The notes beneath the pieces are model-generated. The model was not told the DNA's origin and did no database searches. It worked only from the letters and a program-made list of their open reading frames with translations. Position numbers and translations under genes: made by a program. Positions 1-9,094 of a stretch of 64,000 nt of DNA are shown here, piece after piece. The stretch is from contig NZ_JAVQLW010000004.1 of NCBI RefSeq assembly GCF_031822435.1, forward strand, positions 248,001 through 312,000, given 5' to 3'. The DNA comes from Paracoccus sp. MBLB3053 (lineage in GTDB: Bacteria > Pseudomonadota > Alphaproteobacteria > Rhodobacterales > Rhodobacteraceae). The stretch's first letter is position 1, and each line of letters starts with the position of its first letter.

Positions 1-99
1 GTCACCGAAGCGCTGGAACAGACGGCAAGCAAGCTTTCAGGCGGCATCTACGACAAGCTGAACGATCATTTCGCGAAGCTCCTCGGCAAACGGTCCTGA
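1..99 (+). CDS. C-terminal end of an unidentified protein (5' end outside window)
   Basis: Frame 1 is open from the first base to a TGA ending at base 99 and encodes the last 32 residues of a protein, closing ...KLLGKRS. The fragment is amphipathic and too short to assign. The next gene starts four bases after this stop, so the two are probably cotranscribed and translationally coupled. The missing upstream part could tell whether the DUF2235 neighbour belongs to a secretion-effector locus or stands alone. Confidence 0.6.
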   Translation, partial: VTEALEQTASKLSGGIYDKLNDHFAKLLGKRS

Positions 100-103
100 T
101 GAC

Positions 104-1321
104 ATGCCGAAGAACTTGGTGATTGGCTGCGACGGCACGTGGAACGATCCTGAGGACGAAACCAACATCCATTGGCTGACGAGCGAGGCCGTAAAAGACG
201 CGCGCCAGCTCGTCTATTACGACAAGGGTGTGGGGACCGCCGGCGACCTCGATGCGAAGATCGGCGGAAACTTCGGCATCGGCTTGTCGGAAAACGTGCG
301 GCAGGCCTATGCCTTCCTTCTGAAGAACTACGAGCCCGGTGACGCCGTTTTCCTGTTCGGGTTTTCCCGTGGCGCTTTCACCGTGCGCTCGATGGCCGGC
401 TTCATGCGCCTTGTGGGCCGACTCCGCTCGCCCGAGTTGATCGAACAGGCCTACATCTACTATCGGGTTCACGAGCCCGGCGAGGACGACAGCTTCTTCG
501 AACGGATCCTTCGCCCTGAGGTCGGCGCGCCGATGCCGATACGTTTTCTGGGCGTGTTCGATACCGTCGGCTCGCTGGGCCTGCCTTTCGAGATCTCTGG
601 GCGCGCGCCGGATCTTCGCAGGACGCCCTGGGCGCGCGCGGGTAGCCTCGTCACCCGCTGGCTTGACGAGCTCGGCGACCGGGTGCGTCGGCCGATCAAG
701 GGCTTCCATGACACCCGGCTTGGCGATCAGGTCGAGGAAGCCGCGCAGGCGCTGGCGATGGACGAGCGTCGCGGCTTCTTTACCCCCACCCTTTGGACGG
801 AAGCGCCCGGCGAGGCGCTCAAATGCGATCCGACGGGCAGGTTTCTTCAGGTTCCCCAGGCGGTCAGTCAGGTCTGGTTCGCGGGCAGTCACATCGACGT
901 CGGGGGCGGCGATACCGCCATCGCACGATCAGGTCGTCTCAGCAACATTCCGCTGCTCTGGCTCGCCGAGCGGGCGGAGGCAGCGGGCATGCGCTTCCGC
1001 GCGGGATTTCTTGAACAGCTGAGAGAATGGCGGGACAGCCTTGCCACCGCCGCGCAGAACGACCCCTGGTCCGAGCGATGGGAACGGCTGCATCGCCAGA
1101 CCGGCGTCAGGTGGGCCGACAGGCCGATCGGCAATGCAAGCCGGCGCGCCGCCGACCCGACCGGAATGCATTGGCCGCTGGTGGCGACGCCCGAGACGAT
1201 CCACTCATCATTGACAAAGCGTCGTGGCCAGATGGTTACCATCCTGGGCGAAGGCGGCGTCCGGCGCTCCGAGCTCTACGAGCCCGAGAACCTCGTGCCC
1301 GAAATGATCGAAACCGCATAG
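104..1321 (+). CDS. DUF2235 alpha/beta-hydrolase (Tle1-like lipase family)
   Basis: 405 aa. The opening VIGCDGTWND is the hallmark start of DUF2235 proteins, and GFSRGAF near residue 88 is the GxSxG nucleophile elbow. FDTVGS and SHIDVGG further on fit the Asp and His positions of the triad. No signal peptide or membrane segment is visible. In the family, some members (Tle1) are type VI secretion phospholipase effectors, while many are uncharacterised cytoplasmic hydrolases. No VgrG, PAAR or immunity gene is visible downstream, so an effector role is not supported here. There is no clear Shine-Dalgarno; translation probably couples to the upstream stop. Confidence 0.85.
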   Translation: MPKNLVIGCDGTWNDPEDETNIHWLTSEAVKDARQLVYYDKGVGTAGDLDAKIGGNFGIGLSENVRQAYAFLLKNYEPGDAVFLFGFSRGAFTVRSMAGFMRLVGRLRSPELIEQAYIYYRVHEPGEDDSFFERILRPEVGAPMPIRFLGVFDTVGSLGLPFEISGRAPDLRRTPWARAGSLVTRWLDELGDRVRRPIKGFHDTRLGDQVEEAAQALAMDERRGFFTPTLWTEAPGEALKCDPTGRFLQVPQAVSQVWFAGSHIDVGGGDTAIARSGRLSNIPLLWLAERAEAAGMRFRAGFLEQLREWRDSLATAAQNDPWSERWERLHRQTGVRWADRPIGNASRRAADPTGMHWPLVATPETIHSSLTKRRGQMVTILGEGGVRRSELYEPENLVPEMIETA

Positions 1322-1447
1322 CCTCGCCTGGGGTCAGAACCCATTCTTCTTGGCCCCGCAGCGCGGTTTACGGCTCGAGAATACAAACGCCGCAACCAAG
1401 AACAAATCCCGACCCTGACGGGCATCGACAGGTCAGTTCATTTCAGA

Positions 1448-2476
1448 TCAGAAGCTGACCGCAAGCCCTACGCCCCAGCCATTCAGCTTTTCGCCCATGG
1501 TGTAGCGAAAGACCATGCGGCCTTCTTCGATAAGCGGTATCTTCGTCTTCTGGGTGTTGATCTCAAGTCCGACGCCAATCTGGGCCAGCCAATCAGTGCG
1601 GAGGACTTCCCCCTGATCCCCGGCAAGATAGGATGCGGAGAATTCATAGACCGTTCGCATCGGGCTTCCAAACGCCTGCATCGAGTTCGGCACGCGGAGC
1701 CGTGACCACAAAGCAAGCGTTCTTGCCGATGCGGACCCGACCACATCCTTGTCGCCGCCGATGGGTTCAAGATGAATATCGGTATAGCGAAGGACGGCAT
1801 CTGCCTCGGAACCCGAAGCCCAGGATTCATTGTAGACAAGCGCAAGTGCTCCGCCGTAACCGCCAACGGTCAAGCCGCCATCCTTGATGAAGGCGGTGTC
1901 ATAGTTGCCAAGGTGTTCAGCTATGAACTGCGCAACGTATTGGGTGTCGCTGAAAACCTGGCCGATGGTCAGGTTCAGGATTGGTCGGAATGTCAAGGTG
2001 TCCGTCAGCGCGAAATCCCAGCCGACGCCACCGGTTGCAGCGAAACCTGTCCATTTCGGGCGGAGCCGCGCGCTTTCCGCATCTTCTGTGATCAACAGGT
2101 CGGGATTGTAGCGATTATATCCAATCGATCCCTCCAGGTAGAGAGGCAGCTCATCGCTCCAAGTGAACCCGCCGCTGACTTGCCATGTTTCAAACTTCGA
2201 TCTGGAACCTCGGGCGATATCGCCCTTGAGCTGCAGCGCACTGGACGCAGAATCCGGAATGGCGGAAATGCCAAGCAGGGAAAGAACGCCCTCGGCCTGA
2301 CTTTCGATCGAGTAACTTAGAACGTTGCTGACTGACAGTGCATGCAAGGGGTCCGCGGCCGCGAAGCTGAGGCCTATCATCGAGACTGTCGCATATGCGC
2401 TGCTGCGCCTTGAATAGCGGCCAGAGTTACGTCTTTGGTCCCGTTGCCTTACCGATTGGTGCGTGTCATTTGCCAC
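1448..2476 (-). CDS. Predicted outer-membrane beta-barrel protein
   Basis: 342 aa. A basic, Ser/Arg-rich N-terminus is followed by a hydrophobic stretch near residues 28-47, probably an export signal with an unusually long n-region. The remainder alternates polar and aromatic/hydrophobic residues as in transmembrane beta strands (for example SGGFTWSDELPLYLEGSIGY) and ends ...GVGLAVSF. A terminal phenylalanine is typical of substrates of the outer-membrane assembly machinery. The pattern resembles autotransporter-type barrels, but no passenger domain is present. No specific function can be given. It is the only gene on this strand between two gene-poor stretches, the upstream one carrying insertion-sequence debris. 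Confidence 0.65.
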   Translation of the reverse strand: MANDTHQSVRQRDQRRNSGRYSRRSSAYATVSMIGLSFAAADPLHALSVSNVLSYSIESQAEGVLSLLGISAIPDSASSALQLKGDIARGSRSKFETWQVSGGFTWSDELPLYLEGSIGYNRYNPDLLITEDAESARLRPKWTGFAATGGVGWDFALTDTLTFRPILNLTIGQVFSDTQYVAQFIAEHLGNYDTAFIKDGGLTVGGYGGALALVYNESWASGSEADAVLRYTDIHLEPIGGDKDVVGSASARTLALWSRLRVPNSMQAFGSPMRTVYEFSASYLAGDQGEVLRTDWLAQIGVGLEINTQKTKIPLIEEGRMVFRYTMGEKLNGWGVGLAVSF

Positions 2477-2815
2477 AGGCGGCTCCCCTGCCTCGTCGAA
2501 CAGTTCTTCGCTAAATTGCGCGCGTAATTCGGCTCATTCGCGAGACAGGGCTCTTGGTCAAGGGCCGAGAGATGAAATCCCACCCGATCGACTTCTGCCA
2601 ACGGTGATGAAGGCATGACTGTTGCTTTTTGGTCGAAACGGCCGAGACGATATGCTGGCCCAACTCGTCACTTGCAATCATTCCCGCTCTCCACTCGTGG
2701 CCTGGCTGCGGAAATCCGCGGATGGTCAGCATGCGCGGAACTGGCGGGACGCATGCTGTTTGAAGGCCGCTATTCGCGCAGCCAAATTCAGGACAGCCAG
2801 GGCCTTTCCCACAAA

Positions 2816-2935
2816 GGCGTATTCCACGGCCTCGACACCGCGCCACTTCCTGCGGCGGTGGATTACTTCAGCCTTGAATAGGCCGCTGATCGTCTCTGCC
2901 AAGGCATTGTCGTAGCCTTCCCCAACGCTCCCCAC
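2816..2935 (-). pseudogene. IS3-family transposase (OrfB) fragment
   Basis: About 40 codons on the minus strand read GSVGEGYDNALAETISGLFK followed by AEVIHRR, a well-known conserved block of the IS3-family integrase-type transposase just before its last catalytic acidic residue. After the VEYA segment the homology stops, and an unrelated reading runs to a stop near 2726. No terminal inverted repeats or other transposase segments remain, so this is a dead internal fragment. Confidence 0.7.
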
Positions 2936-3058
2936 CTAGGCTTCGATTCAAGCCTTGGCCATGGTGATGGTCGTCATCATTGATGTGCCCGCCGTTCTGT
3001 TCCGACGCAGCCATCATGGCATACGAGATGCCGTAGGGTGGGGGCATCCACCGCATCA

Positions 3059-3151
3059 GTTCACTTCGACATGGGACGTGTTCTGATGAGCGAGCGCGAG
3101 CTGCAGCGGAGCGTGGTGCTGGCCCGGGTTCTGGCTCGCCTCGTGCGCACG
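3059..3151 (+). pseudogene. N-terminal fragment of a second transposase (IS481/ISNCY-like)
   Basis: The plus strand reads FDMGRVLMSERELQRSVVLA, resembling the first residues of transposases that begin MSEREL.RIEVL before a helix-turn-helix of the type ASAA.VL.LS.RQ. Similarity ends after about 30 codons and the reading merges into sequence antisense to the polyphosphate kinase. It lies about 130 bp from the IS3 fragment on the other strand, so two different elements decayed here. The assignment rests on a short match. Confidence 0.4.
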
Positions 3152-3247
3152 GCGATGCCGGGGCACTTCCACGGGGATGAGCCCTTGCCTCGCCGCACGG
3201 TTCCTTATGGAGCCCCCGCGCAACATCCATCCTTATCCCCCATTCGG

Positions 3248-4096
3248 TTACGTGGCAACGAGCCCTCCGGTCACGTCCGGCACGACATTCCGAAACGCGA
3301 TCTCCTTGTCGAAGCCTTTCGGACGTGCCTGCCTCTTGCCGAAATCCGGCTTCTTGAACTTGACCTTCTCATAGGGGATCGATGCGAGAAGATGCGTGAT
3401 CGCGTTGATCCTCGCCCGCTTCTTGTCACTCGACTCGATCATCCACCAGGGCGCGACTTCGGTATCGGTCATCCGGATCATCTCGGAATAGGCGGCGGTG
3501 TAATCCCACCAGCGGCGATAGGATTCCACGTCCATCGGGCTGAGCTTCCATTGCCGCACCGGGTCCTCGACCCTTTGGCGGAAGCGGCGTTCCTGCTCTT
3601 CCTCCGAGACGTCGAGGAAATACTTGAGCAGGATCACGCCAGAGCCGACCAGCCATGCCTCGAGCTGGGGCAAGCCTTCGAGAAAGCGCCCGACCTCGGC
3701 TTCCTCGGTAAAGCCCATCACCCGTTCGACGCCGGGGCGGTTGTACCAGCTGCGATCAAAGATCACGATCTCGCCGGCCGCAGGAAGCTGGGTGATGTAG
3801 CGCTGCATGAAGACCTGCGATTTCTCGCGATCGCTCGGGGCCGGCAGGGCCACGACGCGAAAGACGCGCGGGCTGACCTTTTCCGTGATGCGCTTGATCA
3901 GCCCGCCCTTGCCCGCCGCATCGCGCCCCTCGAAAATCACGACGATGCGCGCGCCGCTGTGCTTGACCCAGGCCTGCAGATGCGCCAGCTCGGCCTGAAG
4001 TCGGGCGATCTCTTTCTCGTAGGTCTTGCGATCGAGCTTCGCCGGTCGATCCGCCGCAGAGATCTCTGCGGAGTGATCCTTGTGCTTCTTGCCCAT
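3248..4096 (-). CDS. ppk2: Polyphosphate kinase 2 (class I type)
   Basis: 282 aa from the chosen start. PPK2 moves phosphate between inorganic polyphosphate and nucleotides; single-domain class I enzymes mainly act on nucleoside diphosphates. FEGRDAAGKGG near residue 58 is the Walker A loop. DRSWYNRPGVERVMGF is the Walker B and lid region. QRRFRQRVEDPVRQWKLSP-type sequence follows as in the family. The start at 4096 is preferred because GGGGGAAGG lies just upstream, although an in-frame ATG at 4120 overlaps the end of the SulP gene. The pair is probably cotranscribed. Confidence 0.93.
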   Translation of the reverse strand: MGKKHKDHSAEISAADRPAKLDRKTYEKEIARLQAELAHLQAWVKHSGARIVVIFEGRDAAGKGGLIKRITEKVSPRVFRVVALPAPSDREKSQVFMQRYITQLPAAGEIVIFDRSWYNRPGVERVMGFTEEAEVGRFLEGLPQLEAWLVGSGVILLKYFLDVSEEEQERRFRQRVEDPVRQWKLSPMDVESYRRWWDYTAAYSEMIRMTDTEVAPWWMIESSDKKRARINAITHLLASIPYEKVKFKKPDFGKRQARPKGFDKEIAFRNVVPDVTGGLVAT

Positions 4097-4116
4097 GACC
4101 TTCCCCCTTTTTCCGA

Positions 4117-5883
4117 TCATGTCCGCGACGGGCGGGTATCTTCCTGTAGCGTTCCGGGCGGTGCGGCCTGAAAGGCGCGCAGCGCGTCGTCGAGATCGTC
4201 GAAGATCATCTCGCGCCCGATCGCGGCATTGAACCCGCTGCGTTCGAGCAGGGCCGAGACATTGGACTGCACCTCGCTCAGCCCCATGCGGATGCCGAGG
4301 CCTTCGAGATCGCGCCGAAGATTCTCGAGCATCTCGACCGCGGTGCTGTCGATCTGGGTGATGGCCGAGGCGTCGATGACCAGCCAGCGCGTCTTGGGCG
4401 CGTGCCCCGCAATGACCCCGCGCAGCTGTTCATCGACGTGATCCGCGTTGAAGAACAGCATGTTGCCCTGCACGAAGCAGATGAGGAGGCCCGGAATTGG
4501 CTGCACTTCAAGCGAGCGGTGCAGCTTGTAGAACCCGCCGCGGCCGGGCATCTGGCCCAGAAGCGCGACCCTTGGCTGCGTCTCCTTGAAGATCACATAG
4601 ACAAAGGTGGCGATGATCGCCACGACGACGCCTTGCAGCACGCCGAAGCTGATCGCACCGGCCATGGCGATCAGGGCAAAGCCGAATTCGACCCGGCTGA
4701 TGCGCCAGATCTCGCGCAGCCCGTCAAGGTCGATGACGCTGAGCGCCGCCGCGATCAGGATTGCGCCCAGGGCCGGGATCGGGAGGATCCGCAGGTATTG
4801 GGCGAAGAACGCGACGGCCAAGGCCAGCACGACGGCAGCGGTCAGGCCGGCAAGCTGGGTCCTTCCGCCGACCGACAGGTTGACTGCCGTCCGCGAATCC
4901 GACGAAGTCACCGCAAAACCGCCCAGCAGGCTCGAGACGATGTTCGCCGCCCCGAAGCCGCGCAGCTCGGCATTCGGGTCGACATCCTCGCCGGTGCGGG
5001 CGGCAAAGCTGCGCGCCGTGATGATGCCCGCGCCAAAGCTGACGACAAAGATCGCGGCCGAGCCCAAGAACAGCTGCGTCAAGGGCAGCCCGGCAATCCG
5101 CGGCAACCCAGGCGAAGGCAGCCCGGTCGGCAGGTTGCCGACGACCCTGATCCCGCGGGCCTCGAAATTGAAGATCGCGGACAGCGCGGCCCCCAGCACC
5201 ACGACGATCACCGGGCCCGGGATGCCGACCGGGCGGATCCGGACAAGCTGCAGGATCGCGAACATGGCAAGCGCGAGCACGAGCGACGGCCAGTGGATGT
5301 CGGATGCATTCCGCGCCAGCTCAACCAACGGCCCGATCAAACCCTCGGCCTCGATCTTGAGGCCGGTCACCCGGCCGATCTGGCCGACCATGATCGAGAT
5401 CGCCACGCCGATGAAGAAGCCGGCAAGGATCGGCCGCGACAGCAGGCTGGCGATATTTCCCAGCCTGAAGGCACTGGCGGCGAAGCAGATGAGCCCGACG
5501 CCCAGCGACAGAAGCGACGCGGCCCCGACGAGATCGGCCGGGGACAGGCCGGGCATCTGCTGCAGGATCGTCGCAAGCACGCCCGCCAGAACCGCCATGG
5601 TCGCGGCATCCGGCCCGACGATGAGCCGGCGCGAGGGCCCCAGAAGCGCATAGCCGATGACCGATCCGATGCTGGCATAGATCCCGGTCTCGGCGGGAAG
5701 GCCGGCGATGGCAGGATAGGCAATCGCGCTGGGAATCCCCACGGCAGCAATGGCAAGACCGGCCGAAACATCCGATTTCAGCCAGGCGGAGCGATAGCCG
5801 CGCAGGCTCGGAAGCAGCCGGAACCACGATGGTCTGAGAGGCCCTTGTCGCTCTGGAGACGATGTTGGAGGGATGAACGCCAC
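4117..5883 (-). CDS. SulP-family anion transporter with STAS domain
   Basis: 588 aa, GTG start. The family moves sulfate, bicarbonate or dicarboxylates across the inner membrane. The SulP signature is visible as AIAAVGIPSAIAYPAIAGLP near residue 45, followed by about a dozen hydrophobic segments and, at about 460-565, a STAS domain containing WLVIDASAITQIDSTAVEML. The substrate cannot be read from sequence. The 3' end reaches the first possible ATG of ppk2, so one transcript is likely. A moderate ribosome-binding site (GGCGAGG) lies upstream of the GTG. Confidence 0.92.
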   Translation of the reverse strand: MAFIPPTSSPERQGPLRPSWFRLLPSLRGYRSAWLKSDVSAGLAIAAVGIPSAIAYPAIAGLPAETGIYASIGSVIGYALLGPSRRLIVGPDAATMAVLAGVLATILQQMPGLSPADLVGAASLLSLGVGLICFAASAFRLGNIASLLSRPILAGFFIGVAISIMVGQIGRVTGLKIEAEGLIGPLVELARNASDIHWPSLVLALAMFAILQLVRIRPVGIPGPVIVVVLGAALSAIFNFEARGIRVVGNLPTGLPSPGLPRIAGLPLTQLFLGSAAIFVVSFGAGIITARSFAARTGEDVDPNAELRGFGAANIVSSLLGGFAVTSSDSRTAVNLSVGGRTQLAGLTAAVVLALAVAFFAQYLRILPIPALGAILIAAALSVIDLDGLREIWRISRVEFGFALIAMAGAISFGVLQGVVVAIIATFVYVIFKETQPRVALLGQMPGRGGFYKLHRSLEVQPIPGLLICFVQGNMLFFNADHVDEQLRGVIAGHAPKTRWLVIDASAITQIDSTAVEMLENLRRDLEGLGIRMGLSEVQSNVSALLERSGFNAAIGREMIFDDLDDALRAFQAAPPGTLQEDTRPSRT

Positions 5884-6156
5884 GGAATGACACCTCGCCC
5901 TGCCGCCCGACCAAGATCCTCCCGCTCGGGGAGCGGTCTCCGGATGGGCACGCTGTTCAGCAACAGGATTGTCGCTTGGAATTCATGGTCTTGTCGTCCA
6001 AAGTCTTTCAGCATCCGCGTAGCGCGCGAAAGCCCTGTCCGCCTCACGGCCTCTGCCTCGTCCCGCTTGGTGCGGCCATTCGGCATCGCCGAATTGGCGT
6101 CAAGCAGACGCAAAGCTCGTCGTCGGCGGGCATGCCCTCGTCCCGCCGGCACGGGA

Positions 6157-6627
6157 TCACACGGCCTTCGGCGCCCAGTCCAGGAAGAAGCCGACATCCC
6201 CGGGCATCCCGTCCGGGAAATTGATGATCATCGCCTTCATCTTGTAGCCCTTGGGCTGCAGGTTTTCCTTGAACCGGTCGTAGAAGGCCCTCGCCTTGCC
6301 CTGCAGCGTCTCGGGCCAGTCGCGATCATTGTTGTTGATCGCCCGGCCGTGATCGGTGCACAGCTTCGAGGGGAAGCTGTAGACCAGGGCCTCGAACTGG
6401 CCCTTCTCGACCGCGTTCATCACCAGTTGGCGGATCATCGCGCGCTCGCGGTCGCTGACCTCGCCTTGCAGGAACTCCTCGGCCGCCTTGGCGTGCTGCT
6501 GACGCTCAGCCTCGCGCAGTTTCGCGCGACGCTCCATCTCCTCCATCTGCTTTTCGAGCTGGATCATGCGCAACTCGTCGGCGCTGGGGGTGGGGGCGTC
6601 GGGATCGCGGTTGTTCTTAATCACCAT
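6157..6627 (-). CDS. Conserved hypothetical protein with N-terminal coiled coil
   Basis: 156 aa. The start at 6627 is set by GAGGAG placed a few bases upstream; a longer reading to 6657 lacks one. Residues 18-60 (EKQMEEMERRAKLREAERQQ and following) are highly charged and probably coiled coil. The C-terminal half (about 70-156) is compact and mixed, closing with MIINFPDGMPGDVGFFLDWA. There is no signal peptide or membrane segment. I do not recognise the family. It stands alone, 273 bp upstream of the SulP gene on the same strand, with no gene visible in that gap. Confidence 0.75.
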   Translation of the reverse strand: MVIKNNRDPDAPTPSADELRMIQLEKQMEEMERRAKLREAERQQHAKAAEEFLQGEVSDRERAMIRQLVMNAVEKGQFEALVYSFPSKLCTDHGRAINNNDRDWPETLQGKARAFYDRFKENLQPKGYKMKAMIINFPDGMPGDVGFFLDWAPKAV

Positions 6628-7100
6628 GGTCCGTCTCCTCGGGGCAGGAAATTGCAATTGACCCAGCCTCCTGCAGGGCGCCGGACGGCCTTGCCGTCAA
6701 AGGTAGCATATCCGGACAAAAGGTAAGGTAGTTTACAGTAATTAACATCCATATGCCGAAGGCGAGGGGTTGACGCGGTCTGGTTTCATGGCTTGCCGCA
6801 AGCATCGGCCCTGCCCGCGGCAGCGCCTGTCATCCAGCGCGTCCTGGTCTTGCGGCGTGACACGACGCCTTGAACCAAGGCCGAACCCACCGTGGCACAG
6901 CAGCTAATCCGGGCATACCGGTCGGCATGATCCTTGCCCCGATGCTGTCAACGCGCCGGATAAATTCGCGAAATCGTCGAACGGCAGGCCCTTCCCGGCA
7001 GCCTGTCAGAACCGGCGATGCCGACGCAGAGAAGGTCCGGTCAGACGCTCTGGATCGACTGCGGCTGTCACATCATCGACTGAGCCGGGATCGGGGCGGA
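6628..7100. other. Intergenic stretch, no gene seen
   Basis: About 470 bp between two minus-strand genes. It includes an A/T-richer patch near 6705-6755, plausibly the promoter of the coiled-coil protein gene. Reading frames here lack ribosome-binding sites or recognisable protein sequence. Nothing else stands out. Confidence 0.5.
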
Positions 7101-7442
7101 TCATTGCGACAGATCGAAGGCCTGACCGGAAGCGCGCAGATCGTCCAATGTCTTGTCGCGGCAGGACCCGACCCGCTCGCCATCAAGATGCTCGGCGACA
7201 CCCGCGACCGAGATCACGCCCGCCTGCCGATCGGGAGTCAGGTAGATCGCCTTGCCGTCCGGTCCGAGCTGCGAAAAGTAATAGGCATTGGTGATATGCT
7301 CATGCTCGCAATAGATGACGACGGGAAAATCGCGAAAGGTCGGATCGGCCGCGGCCGGAGATCCGACCAACCCAAAGCCGGTCATGCAGGACAGCGCGGC
7401 GATCATCGCAGCGGATGGCAGGCGGGGAATCCTGGGGAACAA
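7101..7442 (-). CDS. Small exported protein of unknown function
   Basis: 113 aa. The start is a TTG at 7442 preceded by AAAAGGAGAGAG, an excellent Shine-Dalgarno sequence; the frame is open further upstream but without a start signal. Residues 1-30 form a signal peptide with a hydrophobic core around AAMIAALSCMTGFGLVG and a cleavage-like site after SPAAA. The mature part, about 83 aa, has a Cys in FPVVIYCEHEHITNAYYFSQ and another in RVGSCRDK that could form a disulfide in the periplasm. The family is not recognised. The TTG start could easily be mis-called by gene finders. Confidence 0.65.
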   Translation of the reverse strand: MFPRIPRLPSAAMIAALSCMTGFGLVGSPAAADPTFRDFPVVIYCEHEHITNAYYFSQLGPDGKAIYLTPDRQAGVISVAGVAEHLDGERVGSCRDKTLDDLRASGQAFDLSQ

Positions 7443-7971
7443 GGCTCTCTCCTTTTCGAGGCAGGTGATCGCATGCGCGCGTCTATCGGTCTTCGCCGGA
7501 CCCAGCTGAGTCGCCCCGGGCGGGACCGGTTCTCCGATCACAGGATATCCCAGATTGGGGCGTGCAAGCACCTGAATGTTCCGCTTTCTTCCCTCATCTG
7601 TCCAGGGCAGGAAAAGGGCGGCGCGGCCCGCAAGCTCCCTGTGCGCCGGGCGCGCAGGCGGCGGCAGCGCCAGAAATGCAGGCGGCAATCGGCGTCAAGG
7701 GTATCCTGGCCGCAGATAAGCTCGACCCGCGTCTCGGGCCGGCCGCGCTTTTTCCGGACCCGCTTTGACCCCGATCCCGGCTCGGTCCATGTCCCGACCC
7801 ATGACAGCGGCAAGGCCTATTCGACCCCCGCCCCCTCGGGGCAGCGCGGCGATATCATTATCAATCGCGACCGGGTGAGCATCGGTGTCAGCTACCGCTA
7901 TAGGCTGGATCGGGGCGATGTCCGGCCAGCGCGCCGCGCCACGCGCGAAGGTCAGCGGGTCGGACATGTCC
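7443..7971. other. Gene-poor stretch with codon-like plus-strand segment, unresolved
   Basis: About 530 bp. On the plus strand, roughly 7735-7990 shows the strong G/C-ending codon pattern of local genes and would read SGRPRFFRTRFDPDPG and GDIIINRDRVSIGVSYRYR, but no start with a ribosome-binding site opens that frame. The minus-strand reading 7695-7967 (90 codons) is less convincing. It may be a decayed gene or chance in high-GC DNA; no product can be named. Confidence 0.3.
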
Positions 7972-9054
7972 TCAATCCGCAGGAGGCGGGCCGGGCTCCG
8001 GGTAAAGGATCCAGGACTTGAGCAAGTCGTGGAACAGGGCCAGCACGACCGGCCCCAGGAACAATCCGATCAGGCCGAAGGACAGGGTGCCGCCGATCAA
8101 CCCCAGGAAGATCACCAGCGATGGGGTTGAAAGGCCCCGCCCCATCAGCATGGGCTTCAGGAAATTGTCCATCACCGTCAGCGGCAGCAGCACCACAGTC
8201 AGCAAAAGCGCCTGAGGGCCGGTCATGGTCATCCAGGCCCAGACCAGAACCGGAAGGACCACCAATGCCGGGCCAATCTGCAGGATGCACAGGATCAGGA
8301 CGACAAAGGCCAGCAGTCCCGCCCCGGCGACCCCGGCAAACTGCAGGACAAGGCTGATCAGGATGGTCTGCAGCAAGGCGATGCCCACCACGCCGCGCGA
8401 GACATTGCGGATTGTCTGGGTGGCGATCTGGATGAACTGCTCGCCGCGTGGAGCAAGGATGCGCGCGACAAGGCGGTGCGCCCAGACCGCCAGCCCCGGT
8501 GAGGGCACCAGCAACATGCCGGAAAGAATGATCGACAGGACGAAGAGCACCATCTCCAGCCCGACATGCGAAAGGACCGCAAGGAGCCGCCCGCCCATCA
8601 GCGCGATGCCGTCGCGATAGCGGCGCAGCAGGTCCTCGATATTGGCCGAGGACAGCTGCCACAATTCCTGCACCCGCTCGCCGACAAGGGGCAGCGCGGC
8701 CAGCCGCTGCGGCGGGTCGGGCAGATGCAGGGGGCCGCCATGCAGGCGCGCAAGCAGCGCATGGACCGTCTCGACGAGACTGCCCGCCAGCGCTGCGACC
8801 GGACCCAGCACCACCACGACCATCAGGATCGTCAGCAGCACCGCGGCCACCCGCCGCCTTCCCCCCAGCCGCGCGGCCAGCCATTCATGCACCGGCGCCA
8901 GAGCCACGGCCAGCACCACCGCCCAAACCAGAACTGGCAGGAAAGGCCGGATCAGCGCGAAGGAAAGGTAGAGAAACAGGCCAAGCAGCGCCAGCCGGAT
9001 GACGAGATCGGTCACGCGCGTTTCAATCTGATCGGACCTGGGTGCCTCGCTCAT
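7972..9054 (-). CDS. AI-2E family transporter (PerM/YdiK-like permease)
   Basis: 360 aa inner-membrane protein. An N-terminal pair of hydrophobic segments (about 17-50 and 68-90) and an amphipathic soluble region (about 100-150) precede a C-terminal bundle. The bundle contains the family stretch TGPQALLLTVVLLPLTVMDN followed by FLKPMLMGRGLSTPSLVIFL and GGTLSFGLIGLFLGPVVLAL. Family members have been linked to autoinducer-2 export, Na+/H+ exchange or unknown roles. The gene follows the porin by 40 bp on the same strand and probably ends the envelope operon running from 11880. Function in this context is unknown. Confidence 0.88.
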   Translation of the reverse strand: MSEAPRSDQIETRVTDLVIRLALLGLFLYLSFALIRPFLPVLVWAVVLAVALAPVHEWLAARLGGRRRVAAVLLTILMVVVVLGPVAALAGSLVETVHALLARLHGGPLHLPDPPQRLAALPLVGERVQELWQLSSANIEDLLRRYRDGIALMGGRLLAVLSHVGLEMVLFVLSIILSGMLLVPSPGLAVWAHRLVARILAPRGEQFIQIATQTIRNVSRGVVGIALLQTILISLVLQFAGVAGAGLLAFVVLILCILQIGPALVVLPVLVWAWMTMTGPQALLLTVVLLPLTVMDNFLKPMLMGRGLSTPSLVIFLGLIGGTLSFGLIGLFLGPVVLALFHDLLKSWILYPEPGPPPAD

Positions 9055-9094
9055 GGCACCGCCCTCTTCCCGGGAAGGTTGCTGTCAAACAGGG

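Noticed and set aside
104..1321. Type VI secretion effector role for the DUF2235 hydrolase
   Set aside because: No VgrG, PAAR, immunity or T6SS structural gene is visible; only the family resemblance supports it.
4402..6726. 774-codon plus-strand reading opposite the SulP and coiled-coil genes
   Set aside because: Antisense to well-recognised genes, extremely rich in Arg, Asp, Gln and Pro as expected from reversed high-GC codons, with no domain.
7695..7967. 90-codon minus-strand reading directly upstream of the AI-2E permease frame end
   Set aside because: No start signal, no family recognised, and codon bias favours the opposite strand; kept only as an unresolved stretch.
9066..9077. 12-bp palindrome CTTCCCGGGAAG upstream of the AI-2E gene
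   Set aside because: No loop and no promoter elements beside it; common by chance at this GC content and within a tight operon gap.
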